A program made the translations under genes and the position numbers. Below are positions 1 through 8,273 of a DNA stretch of 64,000 nucleotides, piece by piece; within the stretch, counting starts at the first letter, position 1; the number at the start of each line of letters is the position of its first letter. Origin of the DNA: Sphaerochaeta globosa str. Buddy (lineage in GTDB: Bacteria > Spirochaetota > Spirochaetia > Sphaerochaetales > Sphaerochaetaceae); contig NC_015152.1 in the NCBI RefSeq assembly GCF_000190435.1, positions 1,370,458 to 1,434,457 on the forward strand. The letters are read 5' to 3'. The notes under the pieces are model-generated. The model ran no database searches. It was not told the DNA's origin and saw only the letters and a program-made list of their open reading frames with translations.

Positions 1-671
1 AGGTGGTGCTGAGCAGTGAAGAGAAGGAGATGGGGACCATCCTCATCAATATCGGCAGCGGCATCACCAATATGATTGCCTATTCCAACGGAGCTCCCGT
101 GTACACCGGCGGTGTCAACCTTGGAGGAGAGGCTGTTACGAATGATATTGCATACATTCTCAATAAGACCCGTGCTGCAGCCGAGCAGATTAAATGCGAA
201 AGCGGGCACAGTTATGTCCCTTCAGTCTCCAGCGAAGAGATGATCCTCATTCCACAAGTCGGAGGACTTCCTGCCATAAAAATGCCGAAGAAGGAGTTGA
301 GCAAGGTCATTGAGCCACGCATGGCTGAGATTTTCTCACGCCTGCAAAGCGATTTGGAAAAAGCTCAAATCCAAGGTTCATTCGGCGGTGGGGTGGTTTT
401 GGTCGGTGGAGGTGCTCTTTTGAGCGGGGTGACTGAACTTGCAAGTGAGATTTTCCGCCTTCCTGCCAGACTTGGGTTTCCCGAGGCCATCGGCGGGTTG
501 GACCGCAGCTATATCAGTCCGCAATATACAACCGTTTTGGGATTGCTCAAGAGTGAGGCCCGAAAGGTGCGTGAAACGGGAACTTCAACCAAGTCGCGCA
601 AGGAACGAGTGCACCGAAAAGAGGGTGGAGCCGCCTCCAAGCTCCGTGGATTTTTCAGAACATTGTTTTAA
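1..671 (+). CDS. ftsA: Cell division protein FtsA, C-terminal part (5' end outside window)
   Basis: FtsA is the actin-like protein that tethers FtsZ filaments to the inner membrane and recruits the divisome. Only about the last 220 residues lie in the window, and the reading frame is open to the left edge, so the start is not seen. Visible are the actin-fold segments GTILINIGSG and VVLVGGGALLSG (phosphate/adenosine-type glycine loops) and a basic linker ending in the amphipathic helix ASKLRGFFRTLF, which fits the membrane-targeting helix of FtsA. It is followed after 27 nt by ftsZ, the usual ftsA-ftsZ order. Identification is firm from the C-terminal helix and the neighbour. Confidence 0.93.
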   Translation, partial: VVLSSEEKEMGTILINIGSGITNMIAYSNGAPVYTGGVNLGGEAVTNDIAYILNKTRAAAEQIKCESGHSYVPSVSSEEMILIPQVGGLPAIKMPKKELSKVIEPRMAEIFSRLQSDLEKAQIQGSFGGGVVLVGGGALLSGVTELASEIFRLPARLGFPEAIGGLDRSYISPQYTTVLGLLKSEARKVRETGTSTKSRKERVHRKEGGAASKLRGFFRTLF

Positions 672-698
672 GTGAGCCGTAGGGCAAAGGAATATGCT

Positions 699-1940
699 AT
701 GGATTTTGGAATGTTTGAAGTAGAGGACATGGTCCAGGACGAACAAGCCACCTCCACGATCATCAAAGTAATCGGGGTGGGTGGCGCTGGCGGGAATGCG
801 GTGAATCGCATGATTGCCAGTGGCTTGAAGAAGGTGCATTTTGTCACCATGAATACCGATATGCAAGCCCTCCAGCGGTCCAATGCCCAAATTCGGATAC
901 CCATCGGCAAGGAACTGACAGGGGGTCTGGGAGCCGGTGGTGTTCCCGAGGTTGGAGAGAAGGCCGCCCAAGAGAGTAAAGAGGATATCAGACGCGAGAT
1001 AGAGAATGCCGACATGGTTTTTATTACCGCCGGCATGGGAGGGGGAACCGGGACGGGTGCCGCTCCGGTGGTCGCCGAGATTGCCAAGAGCTGCAACGCT
1101 TTGACCGTGGCTGTGGTTACCACGCCTTTCGCTTTTGAGGGCAAGAAGAAACTCATGCTTGCTCAGGCCGGAATCGAGAAGCTTCGCAAGCAGGTCGACA
1201 CCTTGATCATCATTCCCAACCAATACCTGCTGAAAGTGGTGGAAAACAATACTCCGATCAAACAGGCTTTCTTGATGGCCGACGAAGTATTGTACATGGG
1301 TGTGCAGGGTATTAGTGAACTTATCACCGAACCCGGTGAAATCAATATCGATTTTGCCGACGTTCGTACCGTTATGAAAGGCAAGGGCGATGCCCTGATG
1401 GGTATCGGCTTTGGTGAGGGTGCCAATCGGGCTGTGGATGCCGCTCGTCAGGCCATCAGCAATCCCTTGCTGGAGAACGCCAGCATCGAGGGTGCAAAGA
1501 GTGTGTTGGTCAACCTTGCAGGAAGTGACAATCTTACCCTGCAGGAATATCAGGATGTCGTCGAACTGGTGACCGAGCGTTGTGCTGATGACGCCCTGAT
1601 CATCGCCGGCCAAGCGTTCAACCCCGAGCTGGGTGACCGAATCAAGGTTACCGTGGTTGCAACAGGGTTTGAACGCAAGGAAGAGGTTGTTGGAGCCGAA
1701 CTTGCCGACATGGATATGGTCAAGCGCCGGTATGCTTCGGCAAAGCGGGATGAAGGCAAGAATGAAGGCTCCTCACAGCCGGCAAAGAAGCCTGATGATC
1801 AGGCCGATGTCGCCTCCATCCAGGTTAACCGTTGGCAGGATTTGCAGAAACAGCTCGGCAAGGGGCCGAGTACCAATGCAAATGATTACACCATTCCTGC
1901 TGTACTTCGCTACTCACGCAACAAAACGGACGAGAACTGA
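699..1940 (+). CDS. ftsZ: Cell division GTPase FtsZ
   Basis: FtsZ is the tubulin-like GTPase that polymerises at midcell into the Z ring. The N-terminal GTPase domain carries [17 protein letters not shown] near residue 25 and the tubulin signature GGGTGTG at about 114-120. The C-terminal peptide [13 protein letters not shown] matches the conserved tail that binds FtsA and other partners, after a charged variable linker. I chose ATG 699 because AAAGGA lies about 8 nt before it; an in-frame GTG at 672 has no ribosome site. The length of 413 residues is normal. The stop TGA overlaps the ATG of the next gene, so the recombinase is probably translationally coupled to ftsZ. Confidence 0.97.
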   Translation: MDFGMFEVEDMVQDEQATSTIIKVIGVGGAGGNAVNRMIASGLKKVHFVTMNTDMQALQRSNAQIRIPIGKELTGGLGAGGVPEVGEKAAQESKEDIRREIENADMVFITAGMGGGTGTGAAPVVAEIAKSCNALTVAVVTTPFAFEGKKKLMLAQAGIEKLRKQVDTLIIIPNQYLLKVVENNTPIKQAFLMADEVLYMGVQGISELITEPGEINIDFADVRTVMKGKGDALMGIGFGEGANRAVDAARQAISNPLLENASIEGAKSVLVNLAGSDNLTLQEYQDVVELVTERCADDALIIAGQAFNPELGDRIKVTVVATGFERKEEVVGAELADMDMVKRRYASAKRDEGKNEGSSQPAKKPDDQADVASIQVNRWQDLQKQLGKGPSTNANDYTIPAVLRYSRNKTDEN

Positions 1941-2842
1941 TGAACAGTGATTCCTCTGACAGGGTATTGATCGAGGACTATACCGATTATCTTGCAATGC
2001 AGCGTCGCCTTTCAGAGGCGACGCAGTCTGTCTATGCACATGAGCTTGCTCTTTTTCTCGCTGCAGGTTCTGACTATGAAACGATTACTGCGAGCTTGAT
2101 TGAGGCCTATATTGTAATACAGGTGCAAACCCGTCACCTCAGTGAACGCAGTGTTGCCAAGCTTTTATCAGCCTTGCGTTCTTTTTTCTCGTTTTTGCAG
2201 ATGAGCAAAATCAGGGAGGACAACCCGGTACTGCTTATCCAGCGCGGCAGGCAGAAGCAGAGTCTCCCCCAGGTAGCCTCGGTTGCACAAGTGGATGCTC
2301 TCTTGGAAAGCATCGATACCTCGGACCTTCTGGGCTTTCGTGACCGCACGCTTTTCGAGCTTATCTACTCTTGCGGCCTGAGAATCAGCGAAGCGTGTAC
2401 GCTACAGGTATCCGATTACCAAAAGACCAGCATCCGGGTGGTGGGAAAACGTCATAAGATCCGCATTATTCCGGTAGGGGAAATAGCCCGCATGTGGGTT
2501 GATGCCTACCTCAAGGATATCAGGCCCAAGCTTATTGGCATGAGGCTCTCGACAAAAGCCCTGTTTGTAGGACGCAGGGGGCATCAATTGACCAGGCAGG
2601 CCATGTACAAACGGTTCATCGCCTATTGCGATGTGGCGGGCCTCGATGCCAAGGTACACACCTTGCGGCACAGCTTCGCCACCCATCTGTTGGAAGGCGG
2701 GGCGGACCTCAGAAGCGTACAGGAACTCTTGGGGCATAGTGACATCAAGACGACCCAGATTTACACCCATGTTGACACCAAGCAACTGCAAAAAGCCTAC
2801 GAGCAATTTCATGCCGGCATCCACGACAAGGAAGACCAATGA
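1940..2842 (+). CDS. xerC: XerC/XerD-type tyrosine recombinase (first copy)
   Basis: Site-specific tyrosine recombinase of the kind that resolves chromosome dimers at dif. The N-terminal SAM-like core-binding domain covers about residues 8-95. The catalytic domain has the full active-site set: Arg148 (CGLRISEA), Lys170/172, His240 and Arg243 (HTLRHSFATHL), His266 (LLGHSDIKTTQ) and the nucleophile Tyr275. Length (300 aa) is typical. It starts inside the ftsZ stop (ATGA) and its own stop overlaps the next start. A second Xer paralogue lies at 4467, so the pair could act as XerC and XerD. Which is which cannot be fixed from sequence alone, so the symbol is provisional. Confidence 0.9.
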   Translation: MNSDSSDRVLIEDYTDYLAMQRRLSEATQSVYAHELALFLAAGSDYETITASLIEAYIVIQVQTRHLSERSVAKLLSALRSFFSFLQMSKIREDNPVLLIQRGRQKQSLPQVASVAQVDALLESIDTSDLLGFRDRTLFELIYSCGLRISEACTLQVSDYQKTSIRVVGKRHKIRIIPVGEIARMWVDAYLKDIRPKLIGMRLSTKALFVGRRGHQLTRQAMYKRFIAYCDVAGLDAKVHTLRHSFATHLLEGGADLRSVQELLGHSDIKTTQIYTHVDTKQLQKAYEQFHAGIHDKEDQ

Positions 2843-3582
2843 ACATACTTTTTCTTTTGTGTCCCATCATTGCTTTTGGTTCCTTTGTGGATGCAATTGC
2901 AGGTGGAGGCGGCTTGATAACCCTTACCGCGTATGTAGCTGTCGGTCTTCCTCCCCAGACTGCGTTGGGCAACAACAAGTTTGCTTCGGCAAGCGGTACG
3001 TTGGTCGCCTCCATACAGTACCTTCGACGTTCCCAGGTTTCCCTTTCCATCGGCTTGGTTGCAACACTTTTCAGCTTCATTGGTTCAGCCATGGGTTCGG
3101 CGCTTGCAACCCGCTATGCCGATACCTATCTGAATTACCTTTTGGTATTTCTTGTTCCTGCATTAGCCCTTTTTATGATTTTCAAGCCCGATTTCGGTCA
3201 GGCTCAACAGAAAAGTCGACTTTTCCTCTATTCTTTGGCTTCGATCACCGGATTGGTAATCGGCTGCTACGATGGCTTTTTCGGACCGGGAACCGGTATG
3301 TTCCTCACCGTCATTTTCACCTCGGTTTTGGGTATGGATTTGTTGAAAGCCTGCGGTACAGCCCGTATTGTCAATCTGGCTTCCAATGTTGCCGCCCTTG
3401 CGATGTTCCTCTATCACGGGGTGATAGATTTTTCCATCGCCATCCCCTGTGCAGTCAGTGCGGTGATAGGTGGATACCTTGGGAGCAGACTTGCCCTGAA
3501 GGTTGGTGCAAATGTGGTCAAGCCGGTCATGCTCTTTGTCTTGTTGTTGCTTTTGGTGAAGGTCGCTGTTTCCCTGTTCTGA
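2839..3582 (+). CDS. TauE/SafE (DUF81) family membrane permease
   Basis: Multi-pass inner-membrane protein of the TauE/SafE family, whose members are linked to export or uptake of sulfite, sulfonates and related organic anions; the substrate here is unknown. The sequence shows about eight hydrophobic segments, with the family-type N-terminal stretch FGSFVDAIAGGGGLITLTAY and the repeat-like motif YDGFFGPGTGMFL near residues 145-155, as expected for the two duplicated halves of this family. It overlaps the preceding recombinase by 4 nt (ATGA) and sits inside the division/recombination cluster, which gives no hint about the substrate. Confidence 0.82.
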   Translation: MNILFLLCPIIAFGSFVDAIAGGGGLITLTAYVAVGLPPQTALGNNKFASASGTLVASIQYLRRSQVSLSIGLVATLFSFIGSAMGSALATRYADTYLNYLLVFLVPALALFMIFKPDFGQAQQKSRLFLYSLASITGLVIGCYDGFFGPGTGMFLTVIFTSVLGMDLLKACGTARIVNLASNVAALAMFLYHGVIDFSIAIPCAVSAVIGGYLGSRLALKVGANVVKPVMLFVLLLLLVKVAVSLF

Positions 3583-3613
3583 AGCAAACCATCAACAACG
3601 CGGCCTTTGTTGT

Positions 3614-4474
3614 ATGAAACTTTCGACGCTTTTATCCATAAGCCAACTTTCTCTCAGCGCTGATGAGAAACTGAATCTTGCCTACAGCAATCCCTCATCT
3701 TCAGATTTGGCCAAAGCCGGGGCGATTGCTGGAAAAACACAACGGATGCTTTCGTTCCTTGCACAAGGCCGGACGCGGATTGTCTTTTATGGAATGCCAT
3801 CCTACCCCAAACAATTCTACCAATTGGAAAACCCTCCTTTCCGGCTCATGTATACGCAGGATTTGCCGACCCAAACCGAGCGGATGCTTTTGGTGTGTGG
3901 AACCCGCTATGCTGACGGGCTTGGCAGCCAGAGCTCCTATGAGCTTGCCTTGGAAGCGGGAGCGAATGATACCATTGTGGTGACCAGCAATAGCCGAGGC
4001 ATTGACCGCTGTGCGCTGTATGCCCTGAAGGACAGCAACAAGAGGGCAGTCGTTGTCTGCGACTGTGGGCTGGCGGTGAATCGTATTACAAACAACGCTT
4101 TGCTTTCGGCTTTTTGTCTGATCTCTCCCTATGAGCCCGACGATGAGGCTCTTCGGTTTCGCTGTCTCAGCCGCAATGTTCTTTCTACTGCCTTGGCTGA
4201 GGTTACACTCGTAGTGCAGGCACCGCTCAAATCAGGGGCGCTTCACTGTACCACCTGCGCCCTCGATCTCGGAAGGGATGTGTATGTACACAGTCTGGGA
4301 ACTCGGGGTGGCAGTCTGAATGCAGGTTCACGCAGCCTTGCAGAAATGGGCTGTGAAATTGTTGATGGGTATCAGCAGATTGCTGCTTTGCGAAGCTGGC
4401 CTGTCCAGGCAAGGATCCAAGCCGGCTCATTGTACCGTTTTGGGCCCTCATGCTATAGTCTAGACCATGCATGA
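3614..4474 (+). CDS. dprA: Divergent DprA/Smf DNA-processing protein
   Basis: DprA binds single-stranded DNA and loads RecA during transformation; many non-competent bacteria also keep a copy. The Rossmann-like core can be followed: LLVCGTRYADGLG (for the usual GSR loop), VTSNSRGIDRCALYAL (for SGxAxGID), and TLVVQAPLKSGALHCTTCALDLGR (for VVEAxxxSGSLxTAxxA). The usual FPxRNR motif is replaced by RCLSRNVLS, and the conserved His after GID is missing. There is no clear winged-helix tail. The protein (286 aa) overlaps the downstream recombinase by 8 nt. The family call is good; whether it still acts in transformation is open. Confidence 0.78.
   Translation: MKLSTLLSISQLSLSADEKLNLAYSNPSSSDLAKAGAIAGKTQRMLSFLAQGRTRIVFYGMPSYPKQFYQLENPPFRLMYTQDLPTQTERMLLVCGTRYADGLGSQSSYELALEAGANDTIVVTSNSRGIDRCALYALKDSNKRAVVVCDCGLAVNRITNNALLSAFCLISPYEPDDEALRFRCLSRNVLSTALAEVTLVVQAPLKSGALHCTTCALDLGRDVYVHSLGTRGGSLNAGSRSLAEMGCEIVDGYQQIAALRSWPVQARIQAGSLYRFGPSCYSLDHA
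4451..4459 (+). promoter_or_regulatory. Extended -10 element ahead of second Xer gene
   Basis: TGC followed by TATAGT (4454-4459) is an extended -10 box inside the end of dprA. It ends 7 nt before the ATG of the recombinase gene at 4467, so a transcript starting there would have almost no leader. No clear -35 is seen. It may be chance within coding sequence. Confidence 0.35.
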
Positions 4475-5360
4475 AGAGAATCTGATCGCAACGTTTCTTA
4501 CTACGCAGAAAAGTATCCGCAGTCTCAGCGAACATACCCTCTGTGCCTATGAACGGGACTTATTGCAACTGCAGAGCTATTTTACATCACTGCAAGTACC
4601 GTTGCTCGAGGCTTCACGCGAGGATGCACGCATGTTTGTGCGATACTTGGTCAAGGATAGCAGCTATGCGCAATCGAGCATCAACCGCAAGATCAGCTGT
4701 GCCCGAAGTTTTTATTCTTCCTTGCTGAAAGCAGAAAGAATTGCATCCAATCCCTTCTCCCTCATTGCTGTACACCGCCAGATGGATAGGTTGCCCTCGG
4801 TACTCACCGTCGAAGAAGTAACAGCGTTGCTCAGTCTGCCCTATGCTGATTTTCCCTCCACCCGTGATATGACTGTTTTTACCTTGCTCTACGATACAGG
4901 GTGTCGTATCAGTGAACTGCTTTCGATCAAGGAAAGTGATATTGAGTGGGAGACGAAAAGAGTCCGTGTCCTGGGAAAGGGGAATAAAAGCCGATATGTT
5001 TTTTTCACCGATCACTGCGCCTCTTTGCTTTCCTCCTATCTGAGTCTGAAGCACGAGCGGTTTTCGAATCCTCTTCTCATTTGCTCAAACAAGGGAAAAC
5101 AGTTGCCGATGAGTACCGTTGGTAGTATGTTTGCTGTGTACAGAAGTAGACTTGGTTGGCAAAAACCGTTCACCCCTCATGTGTTGAGGCACACCTATGC
5201 CACCCATCTCCTGGACAATGGGGCTGATATCCGTCTGGTGCAGGAGCTGCTCGGTCATCAGAGTATCTCGACAACGCAGATTTATACCCACGTATCAAAA
5301 GAGAGGTTGGCTCACGTATATGCGTATAGCCATCCTCATGGAAGGAAACAGGATGAGTAG
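4467..5360 (+). CDS. xerD: XerC/XerD-type tyrosine recombinase (second copy)
   Basis: Second tyrosine recombinase of the cluster, 297 aa. The catalytic set is complete: Arg147 (TGCRISEL), Lys171, His238 and Arg241 ([12 protein letters not shown]), His264 ([11 protein letters not shown]) and nucleophile Tyr273. The N-terminal core-binding domain spans about residues 6-95. It overlaps dprA upstream by 8 nt and hslV downstream by 8 nt. An xer-hslV-hslU order is also known from Bacillus (codV-clpQ-clpY), so this copy is the conserved neighbour of hslVU. Assignment as XerD rather than XerC is provisional. Confidence 0.9.
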   Translation: MHEENLIATFLTTQKSIRSLSEHTLCAYERDLLQLQSYFTSLQVPLLEASREDARMFVRYLVKDSSYAQSSINRKISCARSFYSSLLKAERIASNPFSLIAVHRQMDRLPSVLTVEEVTALLSLPYADFPSTRDMTVFTLLYDTGCRISELLSIKESDIEWETKRVRVLGKGNKSRYVFFTDHCASLLSSYLSLKHERFSNPLLICSNKGKQLPMSTVGSMFAVYRSRLGWQKPFTPHVLRHTYATHLLDNGADIRLVQELLGHQSISTTQIYTHVSKERLAHVYAYSHPHGRKQDE

Positions 5361-5889
5361 TTTTAAAGGAACCACGATCGTAGCAGTCCGAAAGGACGGT
5401 CATGTAGCAATAGCCGGCGATGGGCAGGTAACTGCCGGAGATACCATTCTCAAGTCGAACGCACATAAGGTACGCACGCTGTATGATGGCAAAGTCATCA
5501 CCGGTTTTGCCGGTACCACTGCCGATGCCTTCACGCTCTTCGAGCTGTTTGAAACGAAGCTGAAGCAGTTCAACGGTGATTTGACCCGTTCTGCTGTGGA
5601 ACTTGCCAAACAATGGAGAGTTGATAAGCAACTGAGACAGCTTGAGGCTATGATGCTGGTCAGCGACGGTAAGCGGATTTTCCTGATCAACGGGGCAGGG
5701 GATGTTGTCGATCCTGAACGCGATGCCATCGGCATCGGCAGCGGGGGAAACTATGCGCTCAGTGCGGCCCTGGCGTACCTTGAGGCGAGCCCGACGATGA
5801 GTGCGGAGCAGATAGCCCGCAAGAGTGTGGAAATCGCAGCGAAACTGTGCATCTACACCGACGATTCAATCAATGTAGAGGTATTGTAA
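5353..5889 (+). CDS. hslV: HslV peptidase subunit of the HslUV protease
   Basis: HslV is the threonine peptidase that forms a double hexamer and degrades proteins unfolded by HslU. The short propeptide MSSFKG precedes [10 protein letters not shown], so cleavage would expose Thr as the N-terminal nucleophile; the proteasome-type signature [10 protein letters not shown] follows. I chose ATG 5353 because GGAAGGA lies about 8 nt upstream and the product (178 aa) then has the normal length, although the frame is open further up. The start overlaps the end of the Xer gene and hslU begins 3 nt after the stop, so these are one transcription unit. Confidence 0.95.
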   Translation: MSSFKGTTIVAVRKDGHVAIAGDGQVTAGDTILKSNAHKVRTLYDGKVITGFAGTTADAFTLFELFETKLKQFNGDLTRSAVELAKQWRVDKQLRQLEAMMLVSDGKRIFLINGAGDVVDPERDAIGIGSGGNYALSAALAYLEASPTMSAEQIARKSVEIAAKLCIYTDDSINVEVL

Positions 5890-5892
5890 GAG

Positions 5893-7272
5893 ATGGCATA
5901 TGCAGCAAGCAAGAAGCTTGACGAGCTCAAGCCTTCCGAAATAGTGAAGGAACTCGATAAGTACATAATCGGTCAGAAGCAGGCAAAACGGACGATTGCC
6001 GTTGCGATTCGCAACCGGACCCGCCGCAAACGCCTGCCGCTGGAAATTCGGGATGAGGTTTCTCCAAAGAATATCATCATGATCGGGCCCACCGGGGTGG
6101 GAAAAACTGAGATTGCTCGCCGAATAGCGAAGCTTTCCAATGCCCCATTCATCAAGGTTGAGGCGACCAAATATACTGAGGTCGGGTATGTCGGTCGGGA
6201 TGTGGAATCAATCATCCGTGATTTGATGAGCATTGCTGTACAGCAGGTAAAAGCTGAGCTTGCCGAACGTGAACTGGAAAAGGTCCAGAACCGGGTGGAA
6301 GAGCGGTTGTTGGATATTCTGCTGCCTCAGGTAAAGGAAGACCCGTCGGTGGACATCATAGCAGTGGGCAGCAGCTATACCGACAGCCAGAAAGTCACCC
6401 GTGAGCGGTTTCGGCAGATGTTGCGCGATGGCAAGTTCGATGAACGCGAGGTTGAGATCAATGTGCAAAGCCGCAAGCGCGTCGGCATCGAGGTGCTTGG
6501 ACAACCCAATATGGAGGAGCTGCAGGAGGCGATGCAAAGCATCGGTTCCATTTTCGGCAATGGCAAAGCCCACAACCGCAAGCTGACAGTCAAGCGGGCC
6601 AGGGAGATTTTCACCGAGGAAGAGACCGACAAGGCTGTTGACACCGACCGAGCCATCGACGAAGCGAAGGAACGGGTCGAACAGATGGGTATTGTATTCA
6701 TCGATGAGATTGACAAGGTTGCCAAAAGCGGCGGATCGGGCGGTGGCATCGATGTTTCCCGTGAAGGCGTCCAGCGTGATATCCTACCCATCATCGAAGG
6801 GACCAGCGTTTCCACCAAATGGGGCGTGATTGACACCACTCACATTCTGTTCATCGCCAGTGGAGCATTCCATGTCTCCAAACCCAGCGACTTGATTCCT
6901 GAATTGCAGGGACGCTTTCCGCTGCGCGTAGAATTGGATGACCTGAAAGCTGACGATTTCTATAGGATTCTGACTGAACCGGCCAATGCAATTACGATGC
7001 AATATCGCGAATTGCTCAAGACCGAGGGTGTGCAGATAATCTTTGAGGATGAGGCCATCAGGAGAATTAGTGAAATTGCCTATGAGGTGAACTCAAGTCA
7101 TGATAATATTGGTGCCAGAAGGCTCTTTACCATCATGGAAAAACTCCTTGAGGAATTGAGCTTCAGTGCAGATGAGCTTACCGGACAGACTATCCCCATC
7201 ACCCGAGCCTACGTGGATGAACGACTCGGCGATGTTATTCAGAATCAGGACCTTTCGAAGTTTATCCTTTAG
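5893..7272 (+). CDS. hslU: HslU ATPase/unfoldase subunit
   Basis: AAA+ unfoldase partner of HslV (459 aa, normal length). Walker A GPTGVGKT lies at about 65-72, followed by the family segment TKYTEVGYVGRDVESIIRDL that includes the substrate pore loop GYVG. An intermediate (I) domain covers about residues 110-240, and Walker B IVFIDEIDK follows. The arginine-finger region and sensor 2 (GARRLFTIMEKLLEEL) are present, and the C-terminus DLSKFIL matches the tail that docks into HslV. It is three bases from hslV and followed by the FlhF-like gene after 8 nt. Confidence 0.96.
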   Translation: MAYAASKKLDELKPSEIVKELDKYIIGQKQAKRTIAVAIRNRTRRKRLPLEIRDEVSPKNIIMIGPTGVGKTEIARRIAKLSNAPFIKVEATKYTEVGYVGRDVESIIRDLMSIAVQQVKAELAERELEKVQNRVEERLLDILLPQVKEDPSVDIIAVGSSYTDSQKVTRERFRQMLRDGKFDEREVEINVQSRKRVGIEVLGQPNMEELQEAMQSIGSIFGNGKAHNRKLTVKRAREIFTEEETDKAVDTDRAIDEAKERVEQMGIVFIDEIDKVAKSGGSGGGIDVSREGVQRDILPIIEGTSVSTKWGVIDTTHILFIASGAFHVSKPSDLIPELQGRFPLRVELDDLKADDFYRILTEPANAITMQYRELLKTEGVQIIFEDEAIRRISEIAYEVNSSHDNIGARRLFTIMEKLLEELSFSADELTGQTIPITRAYVDERLGDVIQNQDLSKFIL

Positions 7273-7280
7273 GAGCGGAT

Positions 7281-8273
7281 TTGGAATTCCTTAGCCTTGA
7301 AGCAAGTGATTATGAAAGCGCACTCAGGCAGGCCCGTAGCGAACACGGGAATGCCGTGCGCATTCATACCCGTAAGGATTTTTCCAAAGGTTCTCTGCTG
7401 GCAAAACAGAAGCGTTGTGCAATCACCTACTATCTGGTAAAGGAACGAGCACTGACACCGGAACCTGAGCCTGTTGAGGTGAAGGTTTTCAATGCAGAAG
7501 CCTACCTTGCCAATTTGCTAACCTCCAACGACATCCCTCTGTCTTTTCATGAGAAAGTATTTGCAGGCAAGATCGAGCATTCCCAAACCGAAATTGAGGT
7601 TCAGCTGCTGCAAAGCCTGTTTGAAGGAATACAGTTTGAGGATGAAATTGGATCCAAGTTTGCCATATTCGTGGGTGCTGCCGGTGTAGGAAAGACTACG
7701 ACCTTGGTCAAGACTGCCTTGTACTTGCGTGCTCAGAAGGGTAAGAAAGTTGCACTCTTGAGCTTCGATACGCAACGGACCGGCTCGGTGGAGCAAATTC
7801 GGCAATTTGCGCATGAGTTTGCCCTTCCTTTGTATGAAGCCTCCGATGAGTCTGCTTTGGCAGGCTTGCTTGCTTCCCTTAAGGGATTCGACCATATCCT
7901 GGTCGATACCAGTGGGCGTAGTGCAAAAGATGAGGAGCTCAAGGCCTTTCTGGATGGCATGCTTGCCGTACTTCCCTTCCAAGGGTGCAGTACCTACTTG
8001 GTGGTGAGTGCTTCCCATAAGGAAAGCGATTTGCTAGCACAACAACAACTCTTTGCAAAACAAAGGGTGAAAGCGATTATCTGTACGAAACTCGATGAAA
8101 CCAGTGGTATCGGTAATCTCTTGAGCTTTGTACAAAAGTCGGATGTACCGTTGCTCTTCCTTGCCGATGGACAGACCATCCCCCAGGACTTTCATCCTGC
8201 CTCAGCAGCCTATCTGATGACCAGGCTTCAAGGTTTCAGCCTGGACCTACTCCAGTTTTTCCCATCCCTTTAG
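7281..8273 (+). CDS. flhF: FlhF-like SRP-family GTPase
   Basis: SRP-type (SIMIBI) GTPase resembling FlhF, which in flagellated bacteria sets the site and number of flagella. The N-terminal basic region (residues 1-60, starting MEFLSLEASDYESALRQAR) is followed by a GTPase domain with P-loop GAAGVGKTT at 132-140, DTQR, DTSGR and the guanine motif TKLDE. The start is TTG 7281 with AGGAG 5 nt upstream. It is not in a flagellar cluster but at the end of the xer-hslVU run, and no flagellar gene is in the window. Its stop overlaps that of the converging penicillin-binding gene by 4 nt. A relic or a repurposed GTPase are both possible. Confidence 0.8.
   Translation: MEFLSLEASDYESALRQARSEHGNAVRIHTRKDFSKGSLLAKQKRCAITYYLVKERALTPEPEPVEVKVFNAEAYLANLLTSNDIPLSFHEKVFAGKIEHSQTEIEVQLLQSLFEGIQFEDEIGSKFAIFVGAAGVGKTTTLVKTALYLRAQKGKKVALLSFDTQRTGSVEQIRQFAHEFALPLYEASDESALAGLLASLKGFDHILVDTSGRSAKDEELKAFLDGMLAVLPFQGCSTYLVVSASHKESDLLAQQQLFAKQRVKAIICTKLDETSGIGNLLSFVQKSDVPLLFLADGQTIPQDFHPASAAYLMTRLQGFSLDLLQFFPSL

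Noticed and set aside
585-1613. 342-codon open frame on the minus strand
   Set aside because: It is antisense to ftsA/ftsZ with no domain similarity.
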